A DNA stretch of 9,774 nucleotides, from positions 1 to 9,774 of the forward strand of contig JAGVEP010000375.1 of NCBI GenBank assembly GCA_020058145.1, in the 5' to 3' direction. This DNA comes from Phycisphaerae bacterium. Its GTDB lineage: Bacteria > Planctomycetota > Phycisphaerae > UBA1845 > Fen-1342. A program made the translations under genes and the position numbers. The notes beneath the pieces were generated by a model. The model saw only the letters and a program-made list of their open reading frames with translations. It was not told the DNA's origin and did not search any database. Positions 1 through 5,026 of the stretch are shown piece after piece (position 1 is the stretch's first letter; each line of letters starts with the position of its first letter).

Positions 1-2
1 CT

Positions 3-168
3 CAGGTCAGCGCCGGCCGGCTGATCGCCGTCGACGGTAAGACGATTCGCCGCCGTTTCGTTTGCCGCGGCGGAGAAAGCCGCCCTGCACATGGTCAACG
101 CCTGGTGCGAAAGCAATCAGACGGTCCGAGGCCAGCTTGTGACCATGACTACCTGCTCAGCCTCCTGA
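3..168 (+). pseudogene. ISAs1-family transposase fragment, frameshifted
   Basis: Remnant of the catalytic middle of an ISAs1 (H-repeat type) transposase. One frame from position 3 gives LIAVDGKTIRRRF, matching the family's conserved IAIDGKTLR box. Around position 60 the similarity moves to another frame, which reads AEKAALHMVNAWCESNQTV and matches the family's following segment (AlHmVsAw...). That frame stops at 166-168. The start lies left of the window, and the C-terminal half with the KSNEIT-type box is missing, so this cannot encode a working enzyme. It is one of two ISAs1-like scraps in the window (the other begins near 5027). The two show that insertion and deletion have shaped the surroundings of the tRNA-Lys gene. 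The family call is confident; the exact right end is not. Confidence 0.75.
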
Positions 169-387
169 CTCACGAATCCAAGGCCGGAACCTGAGAATGC
201 GATGGCCCTGTTCGGGACGGTTACGGCGCAACGTATTCCTTGACCGGGGCTTATGGCGCAACTAGCTTACACGGTGTAGCCGGAGCAACAGTTCTTTGGG
301 CCGTTGCTCTGAGAGCTGAGCATTGGACCAAGAGTTTGGATTAAGTTCGCAGAGCAAATACTCGTTTTTGACTATTATGGGAGAATA
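169..387. other. Intergenic spacer with a tRNA-like hairpin
   Basis: No gene is seen here. An imperfect hairpin at 281-311 has 7-bp arms GAGCAAC/GTTGCTC plus flanking pairs. Its right arm (299-310, GGCCGTTGCTCT) is the exact reverse complement of part of the tRNA-Lys D-arm/anticodon arm, and CTGAGC at 316-321 lies at the same spacing as in the reversed tRNA. No T-arm is found, so this is not a working tRNA. It may be an inverted tRNA remnant. No T-tract follows, so it is not a clear terminator. Confidence 0.35.
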
Positions 388-429
388 AGTTGAGGGCGTA
401 GCTCAGTCGGTAGAGCAACGGCCTTTTAA
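388..429 (+). repeat. Left 42-bp direct repeat: orphan 5' half of tRNA-Lys (att-like)
   Basis: These 42 bases are identical to 4492-4533. They comprise 4 bases upstream of the tRNA plus tRNA-Lys nucleotides 1-38: acceptor 5' strand, D-arm, anticodon 5' stem and the full CTTTTAA anticodon loop. Identity stops at the base after the loop (T430 against G4534). No 3' half (GCCGT stem, T-arm, acceptor 3' strand) follows, so this is not a functional tRNA. A break exactly at the anticodon loop is a position used by some tRNA-targeting tyrosine recombinases. What is unusual is that the duplicated half is the 5' one rather than the usual 3' one. Confidence 0.85.
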
Positions 430-849
430 TACGACGCAGCTCTACGTAAGCACCCCAAAAACCGCGTTGGCGCTATCAGGAACGCTGTTTTTCAGAATCC
501 GCGGGGACGATAAACCGACCCATGTAGAGCTGAATCGACCGCTTAAGTAGAGCAAACGAAAAACCAAACATATACAGAACACACATCGCAGCAAACGCTT
601 TGGTCCGGTCTCCATCCACACGTCATCTTGGCGGCAAACGGCCGAGGCTTCCATCGCAGTCTGAGCCGTGCGCGGTACCCGATACAAGGGCGCGCGAGTG
701 GAAAACTCCGAAAGATCTATTGCAGACGACGTCCCAGCGCACGAAAACCAAGCCCGCCGTGGGTAAGCCGCGTCGCCATCCTGTCGCAATCCTTAACAAA
801 TCAGAGAGCCCCGCGAACACCGCAACCGTTTCTCCCCCGTGAGCCCCGT
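430..849. other. Gene-free stretch with GTAGAGC motifs
   Basis: Open frames on both strands here are arginine-rich or lack any family resemblance, have no convincing Shine-Dalgarno sequence, and overlap one another, so I read this stretch as non-coding. Near its left end it holds an imperfect inverted repeat: GCTCTACGTAAGC (439-451) against GCTTAAGTAGAGC (541-553), 12 of 13 bases complementary. The block 522-555 is repeated at 4314-4347. The remainder (560-849) shows nothing recognisable and may be eroded mobile DNA. Confidence 0.5.
522..555 (+). repeat. Paired GTAGAGC motif, left copy
   Basis: ATGTAGAGC at 522-530, 14 unrelated bases, then AAGTAGAGCAA at 545-555. The same two words at the same spacing occur at 4314-4347 in the same orientation, while the 14 bases between them are unrelated. 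Conserved short words at fixed spacing near both ends of a segment are typical of protein-binding sites such as integrase arm-type sites or transposase end repeats. GTAGAGC also resembles a tRNA D-arm, and GTAGAGCAA occurs in the tRNA-Lys itself. Confidence 0.6.
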
Positions 850-878
850 TTTACATTGTCCGCGGCCGATGTCATAAT
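850..878 (+). promoter_or_regulatory. Sigma70-like promoter upstream of the kai leader
   Basis: TTTACA (850-855, 5 of 6 to TTGACA), a 17-bp spacer, then CATAAT (873-878, 5 of 6 to TATAAT), with TG at 870-871 forming an extended -10 element. The predicted start is near 885, about 225 nt upstream of the kaiC start codon. The spacer contains ATTGTCCGCGG, an 11-mer that also forms the left arm of an inverted repeat at 4600-4636. Confidence 0.6.
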
Positions 879-884
879 GGACGT

Positions 885-1023
885 AGTGGAGCGCGATTGC
901 TGCGCAAATCGCCTCCGAGTCGGTAGACGATATGAAGGGCAGCCCGGCGGCGCCGGGAGGCCAGTCCATGAGTAAGCCGGCGTGGTCGAATACCTCCGGG
1001 TGTTCGGCCACGTCGGTTTTTTT
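885..1023 (+). ncRNA. Candidate structured RNA or kai leader/attenuator
   Basis: About 140 nt between the predicted promoter start and a strong intrinsic terminator. Visible helices are 893-898/907-912 (GCGATT/AATCGC), 943-948/952-957 (CCCGGC/GCCGGG with a 3-nt loop), and the terminator hairpin 974-1019. CGCCGG at 951-956 could instead pair with CCGGCG at 977-982, which would use bases of the terminator's 5' arm, so two exclusive folds are conceivable. The RNA could be a free small RNA or a cis-acting attenuator of the kai operon. It matches no riboswitch or sRNA family that I recognise. Confidence 0.4.
974..1023 (+). terminator. Strong intrinsic terminator in front of kaiC
   Basis: An unbroken 18-bp helix pairs 977-994 with 999-1016 (15 Watson-Crick and 3 G-T pairs), closes on a TCCG tetraloop, and is followed at once by seven T residues (1017-1023). 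A974-A975 can pair into the T-tract. It works only in the plus direction, since the other side has no T-run. It lies 85 bp upstream of the kaiC start and no gene ends just before it, which is why it looks like an attenuator or the end of a small RNA. Confidence 0.8.
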
Positions 1024-1040
1024 CGTTTACGGGCGGAACG

Positions 1041-1093
1041 GCGCCAGCAACCCCAGACGGGTTGCGAGTTTGGGCGCTGCGACGTGAAGTCGC
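1041..1093 (+). promoter_or_regulatory. Hairpins abutting the kaiC ribosome-binding site
   Basis: Two further helices follow the terminator. GCAACCC/GGGTTGC (1047-1053/1059-1065) is enclosed by GCGCC/GGCGC (1041-1045/1073-1077). GCGAC/GTCGC (1079-1083/1089-1093) has a 5-nt loop. The second hairpin ends 4 bases before the kaiC Shine-Dalgarno AGGAG (1098-1102). They may influence ribosome access or protect the 5' end of a read-through transcript. This is structural inference only. Confidence 0.35.
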
Positions 1094-1108
1094 GAACAGG
1101 AGTAGGCC

Positions 1109-2578
1109 ATGCACGGAAAAAGTCGCCCCATTCCGAAAGTGCCAACCCAAATCGTCGGGCTGGATGAAATCCTGGAGGGCGGGCTTCCTCGCGGACGAAC
1201 CTCGTTGGTTAGTGGTGGGCCGGGCTCCGGAAAGACGGTGCTGAGCCTGGAGTTCCTTTGCCGTGGGGCGATGGCGGGCGACCCCGGTGTGTTTGTTACC
1301 TTTGAGGAAAGAGCCGAGGCCGTCCGCATGAACGCGCTGTCGATGGGATGGAACCTGGCGGCCCTGGAGAAGGCCGGCAAGATGGCCATTATTGAGGCTC
1401 GGTTGTCCGGAGATGAAGTCCTTTCAGGCGATTTCGACATTCAGGGATTGCTGACGATCGTGGGTGGGCACGCAAGGAGGATCCGCGCTCGGCGGGTCGT
1501 GATGGATGCGTTGGACGTGCTGCTGCGGGTTTACGGCGACAGGCAGCGCGAACGCATCGAATTGTATCGGCTCCACGACTGGTTGATTGACCGCAAGCTG
1601 ACCAGCGTCCTTTCAGTGAAGGCTCAGCTCGATGGGAATATGGCCCACCGCTACGAGTTTCTGGACTTCATGGCAGACTGCGTGATCCGCCTCGACCATC
1701 GCGTGCTGGGACAGGTGGCGACGCGCCGACTCAGGGTGATCAAGTATCGTGGCTCCGGCTTCGGGACCAACGAGTATCCCTACGTCATCGGCGACCACGG
1801 GATCGTCCTCTTTCCGCTGACCCAAGCGGAACTGACCCATCAGCCGCTGGGGAAAAAAGTCTCCTCCGGATTGGCCGGACTGGACGCCATGTTGGACGGG
1901 GGCTTGCGACGCGCATCCTGCGTCCTCATTGCGGGCTCCAGCGGCACGGGCAAGACCACGCTGGCCAGCGCGTTCGCCCGGGCCGCCTCCCGTCGCCGCG
2001 AGAAGGTGTTATACCTCAATTTTGAGGAATCCCAGGAGGCGATGATCGCCGGGATGCTCAGCGCCGGGATCGACCTGCGTCCGGCCCTGCGGACCCAAAG
2101 GCTCCTGGTGCAAACCGCACTGCCCGAGGCCATGGGGTCTGACAACCATCTGATCCGCGCTATCGAGGCCATGGACCGCTTCAAGCCCGACCACTTGATC
2201 ATCGACGCCATCTCCGCCTGTGTTCGGATGGGGTCCGAACATGCGGCCTTTGACTACCTGATGCGGCTGGTGGCCGTCGTCAAGGAGCGCGGCATCACCT
2301 GCATCCTGACGAACCAGATGACCGGTCTGGAGGGCGGCGGTGAGGAACTCAGCGGCATCGGCTTTTCCTCCGTGGTGGACGCGCTCATCCACCTGCGCTT
2401 CGTCGATGCCGGCCAGGAGATCGGCCGACAGATCCTGGTCATTAAGTCCAGAGGCTCGGGGCACTCCAATCGCCGCGAGTCGTTCTACATTACCGACCGG
2501 GGCATCGAGTTCCCCAACAACCTGCGACTCCCCTCGGCCCGGGCGGGAGAAGCCAATCCGAAGGACGGTGGAGAATGA
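1109..2578 (+). CDS. kaiC: KaiC-family double-domain ATPase
   Basis: Predicted 489-residue tandem RecA-like ATPase of the KaiC family (cyanobacterial KaiC is about 519). The CI-like half has Walker A GGPGSGKT at residues 36-43, the paired glutamates E66-E67 (FEE) and a Walker B ending at D133. The CII-like half has GSSGTGKT at 276-283, E306-E307 and D366. By eye, S420-S421 (FSSVVD) align with the S431/T432 autophosphorylation pair of Synechococcus KaiC, so both phospho-acceptor positions keep hydroxyl residues. The start is supported by AGGAG at 1098-1102, 6 nt upstream. The stop overlaps the next ATG (ATGA), so kaiB is translationally coupled. A promoter and terminator/attenuator lie upstream. 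No kaiA is seen, so any cycle would resemble the non-cyanobacterial KaiBC systems. The family call is firm; clock function is unproven. Confidence 0.95.
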   Translation: MHGKSRPIPKVPTQIVGLDEILEGGLPRGRTSLVSGGPGSGKTVLSLEFLCRGAMAGDPGVFVTFEERAEAVRMNALSMGWNLAALEKAGKMAIIEARLSGDEVLSGDFDIQGLLTIVGGHARRIRARRVVMDALDVLLRVYGDRQRERIELYRLHDWLIDRKLTSVLSVKAQLDGNMAHRYEFLDFMADCVIRLDHRVLGQVATRRLRVIKYRGSGFGTNEYPYVIGDHGIVLFPLTQAELTHQPLGKKVSSGLAGLDAMLDGGLRRASCVLIAGSSGTGKTTLASAFARAASRRREKVLYLNFEESQEAMIAGMLSAGIDLRPALRTQRLLVQTALPEAMGSDNHLIRAIEAMDRFKPDHLIIDAISACVRMGSEHAAFDYLMRLVAVVKERGITCILTNQMTGLEGGGEELSGIGFSSVVDALIHLRFVDAGQEIGRQILVIKSRGSGHSNRRESFYITDRGIEFPNNLRLPSARAGEANPKDGGE

Positions 2579-2901
2579 GCAAGTCGCCCCAAGCTAAGCA
2601 CCGCGCGAAGGCCGGGCAGCGCGGCCATTACTTGCTCCGGCTGTTCATGGCGGGCAACGGACCGAATTCCAAAAGAGCTCTGGCCAACCTTCGTAGCCTT
2701 TGCGCGGAGCACCTGAACGGTCGTTGTACGATTGAAACGGTTGATGTGGTGAAGGACTTTCAAGCAGCGATCAGGGACAACATCCTGGTCACACCGGCGC
2801 TGATTCTGGTTGCTCCACGTCCGAGGGTGATGGTCCTGGGCAACCTGAGCGACTTACCGACGGTTCTTGCTGCTCTCCGGCTCTCGGGAAGTAAGTCATG
2901 A
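2575..2901 (+). CDS. kaiB: KaiB-like thioredoxin-fold protein
   Basis: Predicted 108 residues, the usual KaiB size. After a basic 16-residue N-terminal extension the family pattern is clear: YLLRLFMAGNGPNSKRA (about residues 19-35), the ETVDVVKD strand, the ILVTPALILVAP region, and the VMVLGNLSD motif near the C-terminus. KaiB proteins change fold and bind the KaiC CI ring, where they regulate the ATPase and recruit partners. Translation starts at the ATG that overlaps the kaiC stop, with a GGAG just upstream, which implies coupled synthesis. Its own stop overlaps the PAS gene's ATG in the same way. Gene order kaiC-kaiB is the reverse of the cyanobacterial kaiBC order. Assignment is by visible motif match; whether it switches fold cannot be judged. 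Confidence 0.93.
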   Translation: MSKSPQAKHRAKAGQRGHYLLRLFMAGNGPNSKRALANLRSLCAEHLNGRCTIETVDVVKDFQAAIRDNILVTPALILVAPRPRVMVLGNLSDLPTVLAALRLSGSKS

Positions 2902-3713
2902 GGAAGACCAGACCGACCTATCAGCAGCTCGAAAAGCGGCTGGCCGCAGCGGAGCCCATCATCGAGGCTTTGAAGCGCCAAGAAGTGGATGCGGTCGTGG
3001 GCGAGGAGAAGATCGCATTCCTGCTGCTCCGCAAGGTCGAGGAGGCGTGGCTGGAGAGCAACGAGGAATTCTCTGCCATGTTCGACCTTGACGGCATCGG
3101 CATGATTCAAGCCAATACTCCCGCTTTCCGCTTCACCCGAGTCAACCCGAAGTTCTGTGAGATTGCGGGGTATTCGGCCGAAGAACTGCTGACCAAGACC
3201 TACATCGGCCTTACTCATCCTCAGGATCGTAAAAGAGACTTGAAAGAGGTTGCGCGGGTGATCCGCGGCAAGACCGACTCGTGGTCAATTGAAAAACGCT
3301 GCGTCCGCAAAGACGGATGTGTAATCTGGGTGGGGATTCATGGGTTCGCCCTGCGCGATCATGCCGGGCGAGCCGTCAGGCTCATGGCGATGATCGAAGA
3401 CGTCACGGCACGCAAACAAGCAGAGCAGCAGCAACGCGATGCCCAGGAGCAACTGAAAAAACAGCTCCAGGAACGGACCGCTGAAATGTCGCAAATGCTC
3501 CGGTCGCTTCGCAGCCAAGTTGCCAAGCGTGAGCCGGCTGAGCAGGTGCTACGGGCGATCCAAGAGTTCATTGACCGCTCCATCGGCCCAATTGGCGACA
3601 AGTCCTCAGCAGGTAAGGGCAAGCCGATACCGCGAAAGAAGGCATCGTTCAAGAACAACCGGAAATCTGCCAGTCGGAGGTCGTCCGACAAACCACGACC
3701 GCCGTCGCGGTAA
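2898..3713 (+). CDS. PAS-domain sensor protein without a kinase domain
   Basis: Predicted 271-residue soluble protein. Residues 1-58 are helical/coiled-coil in character, with an AEPIIEALKRQEVDAVVG segment like those preceding PAS domains in Kai-linked and planctomycete histidine kinases. A PAS plus PAC domain spans about 55-175 (FRFTRVNPKFCEIAGYSAEEL, then RKDGCVIWV and MAMIEDVTARKQAEQ). Residues 171-228 are again coiled-coil, and the last 40 residues are Lys/Arg/Ser-rich. No HisKA box, HATPase domain, GGDEF, HTH or transmembrane segment is visible. The ATG overlaps the kaiB stop (ATGA). It may pass a signal to KaiC/KaiB by protein contact, or act as a partner for a kinase encoded elsewhere. 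It could also be a kinase that lost its transmitter, with the basic tail arising from out-of-frame sequence. Confidence 0.85.
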   Translation: MRKTRPTYQQLEKRLAAAEPIIEALKRQEVDAVVGEEKIAFLLLRKVEEAWLESNEEFSAMFDLDGIGMIQANTPAFRFTRVNPKFCEIAGYSAEELLTKTYIGLTHPQDRKRDLKEVARVIRGKTDSWSIEKRCVRKDGCVIWVGIHGFALRDHAGRAVRLMAMIEDVTARKQAEQQQRDAQEQLKKQLQERTAEMSQMLRSLRSQVAKREPAEQVLRAIQEFIDRSIGPIGDKSSAGKGKPIPRKKASFKNNRKSASRRSSDKPRPPSR

Positions 3714-3798
3714 CCGAGGACTGCTTTGGGGTCGTTTCGGGCCAAGTCGTCGCCCGTTCTGGCCCGTCACTACGAACTGAAGCACTTCAAAGAATCTG
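3714..3798 (+). other. Intergenic gap with hairpin
   Basis: An 85-bp gap between the PAS gene and the DUF2294 gene. It contains an inverted repeat CGGGCCA/TGGCCCG (3738-3744/3760-3766) with a 15-nt loop and no T-tract. No clear Shine-Dalgarno precedes the next ATG (AAAGAA only). The hairpin could mark processing or partial termination between the coupled kaiC-kaiB-PAS set and the last gene. Confidence 0.3.
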
Positions 3799-4179
3799 AT
3801 GAAAACGCAGGGAGAAATAGAAGCCGCCGTCTGCGATGCGATGAGTCGCTTTGAGCAGGAATACACGGGCCGGGGACCCAAAGATATTCACACCTTCCTG
3901 ATTGGCGATCTTCTCGTGGTCCGCCTCCAGGGCGTACTGACCACGGCCGAGCAGCGCCTGGTTAGGACGTTACCGATCGAGAAGGGGAGGGACCTGCTCA
4001 AACAGGTACGGTTCCAGCTTATCGAAACGGCGCGGCCGGTCTTGGAGTCGATCGTCCAGGAAATCACCGGCACCAACGTCCTGAGTTTGCACCACGACAT
4101 CAGCACATTGACAGGCGAAGAGGTCGTGATCTTTACCCTGGCGACGACGGCGTTGGCGCGCGAGAAGAAACCGCGGTAG
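3799..4179 (+). CDS. DUF2294 domain protein
   Basis: Predicted 126 residues, nearly all one DUF2294 domain: the N-terminal IEAAVCDAMSRFEQEYTGRGP segment, the strand pair FLIGDLLVVRLQGVLTTAEQ, and the C-terminal SLHHDISTLTGEEVVIFTL motif (about residues 96-114) are all characteristic. The length matches the family. It looks soluble, with no signal peptide or membrane segment. The biochemical role of the family is not something I can state from sequence. It follows the PAS gene by 85 bp on the same strand and is probably part of the same transcription unit, although its ribosome-binding site is weak. It is the last gene before the right-hand repeats of the putative insertion, so it likely belongs to the transferred cargo. 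Confidence 0.88.
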   Translation: MKTQGEIEAAVCDAMSRFEQEYTGRGPKDIHTFLIGDLLVVRLQGVLTTAEQRLVRTLPIEKGRDLLKQVRFQLIETARPVLESIVQEITGTNVLSLHHDISTLTGEEVVIFTLATTALAREKKPR

Positions 4180-4313
4180 AGGCTCAGCCGATGCCGCGGA
4201 GCTCTTGGAACTTGAGCTTCGGATTTCGACGGTTGCGGCGCGGTGCCACGGGGGAATCCGCGGTACAATCCCGGCTTGCCGAGGGCCTGCGACGACCCTC
4301 GCCGTCACGCGAT

Positions 4314-4347
4314 ATGTAGAGCAGCGAGGCGGCGTAAAGTAGAGCAA
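4314..4347 (+). repeat. Paired GTAGAGC motif, right copy
   Basis: ATGTAGAGC (4314-4322), 14 bases, AAGTAGAGCAA (4337-4347): the same words, spacing and orientation as 522-555. The flanks and the intervening 14 bases differ, which argues for conserved binding sites rather than a recent duplication. It lies about 145 bp inside the right 42-bp repeat; the left copy lies about 92 bp inside the left repeat. Confidence 0.6.
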
Positions 4348-4377
4348 GACACCGGCGCGTGCGTATTCGCTGAGGAA

Positions 4378-4403
4378 GAGCAACGGCCAATAGGCCGTCG
4401 CTC
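4378..4403. repeat. Hairpin carrying a tRNA-like word
   Basis: GAGC-A-ACGGCC, loop AATA, GGCCGT-C-GCTC gives a 10-bp stem with one mismatch. AGAGCAACGGCC (4377-4388) is identical to 12 bases of the tRNA-Lys D-arm/anticodon-arm junction 104 bp downstream. It may be a collapsed tRNA copy. There is no T-tract in either direction, so terminator function is unlikely. Confidence 0.4.
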
Positions 4404-4491
4404 CAAGATATCTATGTCGGAAGTATAGTTATGTCTGGGTTTACCACGATAATTCCCGTATGATTCAGCATATTTGAACGATGCACAAATG

Positions 4492-4533
4492 AGTTGAGGG
4501 CGTAGCTCAGTCGGTAGAGCAACGGCCTTTTAA
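4492..4533 (+). repeat. Right 42-bp direct repeat (att-like)
   Basis: Identical to 388-429. It starts 4 bases before the tRNA-Lys gene and ends at the last base of its anticodon loop. Here the repeat continues into the intact 3' half of the tRNA, whereas the left copy runs into unrelated sequence. Confidence 0.85.
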
Positions 4534-4568
4534 GCCGTGGGTCCAGGGTTCGAGTCCCTGCGCCCTCA
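4496..4568 (+). tRNA. tRNA-Lys(UUU)
   Basis: A complete 73-nt cloverleaf. The acceptor stem is GAGGGCG/CGCCCTC, the D-arm GCTC/GAGC, and the anticodon arm ACGGC-CTTTTAA-GCCGT with anticodon TTT. The variable loop is GGGTC, the T-arm CAGGG-TTCGAGT-CCCTG, and the discriminator base A. All stems pair perfectly, and CCA is not encoded. Its 5' half plus 4 upstream bases is duplicated at 388-429. A decayed recombinase reads toward its 3' end from the right, which marks the gene as an integration hotspot. Confidence 0.98.
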
Positions 4569-4926
4569 ATTGACCCACGATTGACAGCGGTGCGCAAGCA
4601 TTGTCCGCGGCGTCAGTTACCGCAACCGCGGACAATTCTATATTTCGGCTTCGTTTGTCCACAATCGCCCCCGACGTGCTCGATTCGTCGGCCGGAGAAC
4701 AAACGGCGCAACAAACCGTGAATCGGGCATCAGGGTCCGTTTTCCCGTCCGTCCCGGTCGCGGCCAGTGGTTCGGCGGTCGGCCGGCTCGGGTCCAGCGG
4801 CAGCAACGGCAGCTTGTCCAGTACCCCGCGCAGGTCAATCAGCGTCACGTCGGTATAGCGCCCGTCGGTCACGTTCTGCGCCGCGTGCCGCAGACAGTGC
4901 AAGTCGAGCCCCCGGGGCAGGGCCAT
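4569..4926 (-). pseudogene. Decayed tyrosine recombinase (integrase) C-terminus
   Basis: Minus-strand frame with LDLHCLRHAAQN (the R-box, H-x-L-R-H), then GRYTDVTLIDLRGVLDKLP (catalytic-Tyr region and following helix), then a tail with EPLAATGTDGKTDPDARF. This tail style is common in planctomycete integrases. In intact relatives some 15-20 residues containing the second catalytic His/Arg box (xRHS-type) lie between the R-box and the Tyr box; here they are missing. The N-terminal domains are also absent: an in-frame stop lies just upstream of the ATG at 4926. The frame runs through to a stop inside the tRNA gene (4507), and residues from there only translate antisense tRNA. The gene points at the tRNA 3' end, the classic arrangement for an island integrated at a tRNA. 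Not functional. Confidence 0.6.
4600..4636. repeat. 11-bp perfect inverted repeat
   Basis: ATTGTCCGCGG (4600-4610) and CCGCGGACAAT (4626-4636), separated by 15 bases. The left word extended to CATTGTCCGCGGC also occurs at 854-866 in the spacer of the predicted kai promoter. It could be an operator or a hairpin at the end of the recombinase gene. A 13-mer match somewhere in a 10-kb window is not rare by chance. Confidence 0.45.
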
Positions 4927-5026
4927 CGCATTCTCCGGGCTGAATTCTTGATGTTAGGTTAATGTTAGACTTGCGCTGGCGCCGGGAAAGGGGTAAGTAG
5001 TTCTCCATCGTACTGCGTCGGCCGCG

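Larger units (their letters stand above)
4180..4491. other. Gene-free right arm of the Kai segment
   Basis: No gene is credible here. The stretch holds an inverted repeat CGAGGG/CCCTCG near 4280-4301, the paired GTAGAGC motif (4314-4347), and a long hairpin at 4378-4403 whose arms GAGCAACGGCC/GGCCGTCGCTC contain one mismatch around an AATA loop. The last 90 bases before the tRNA (about 4405-4491) are clearly AT-richer than their surroundings, as expected for a tRNA promoter region. TATAGT (4426-4431) and TATGAT (4461-4466) are -10-like, but neither has a well-placed -35. Confidence 0.5.
388..4533. mobile_element. Putative integrated segment carrying the Kai module
   Basis: The segment is delimited by the two 42-bp direct repeats that contain the tRNA-Lys 5' half, 4104 bp apart. 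Inside both edges sits the same paired motif (522-555 and 4314-4347: ATGTAGAGC, 14 variable bases, AAGTAGAGCAA), with one further inverted copy of the GTAGAGC core at 439-445. The interior has one plus-strand gene set (kaiC, kaiB, PAS protein, DUF2294 protein) and no integrase or transposase of its own. A decayed recombinase lies just outside the right boundary. Seen: the repeats and their positions. Inferred: that the segment entered by site-specific recombination. A tRNA partial duplication followed by unrelated insertions is an alternative. Confidence 0.45.

Noticed and set aside
442..789. 115-codon minus-strand open frame
   Set aside because: Low-quality composition, no ribosome-binding site, and it overlaps the repeat region 439-555; a chance frame in GC-rich DNA.
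392..790. tRNA-Lys interrupted by a group I intron
   Set aside because: The break at the anticodon loop suggested it, and GCCGTGGGT recurs near 757, but that match ends after nine bases and no T-arm or acceptor 3' strand follows.
628..975. 115-codon plus-strand open frame upstream of kaiC
   Set aside because: Arg-rich product with no family resemblance or Shine-Dalgarno; it crosses the predicted promoter and runs into the base of the terminator stem.
932..1087. 51-codon open frame in the kai leader
   Set aside because: It spans the whole terminator hairpin, lacks a Shine-Dalgarno and shows no leader-peptide codon bias; noted only as a remote leader-peptide possibility.
4412..4597. Minus-strand frame reading GAGTRTLDPRLKRPLLYRLSY
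   Set aside because: This is antisense translation of the tRNA gene, a well-known artefact.
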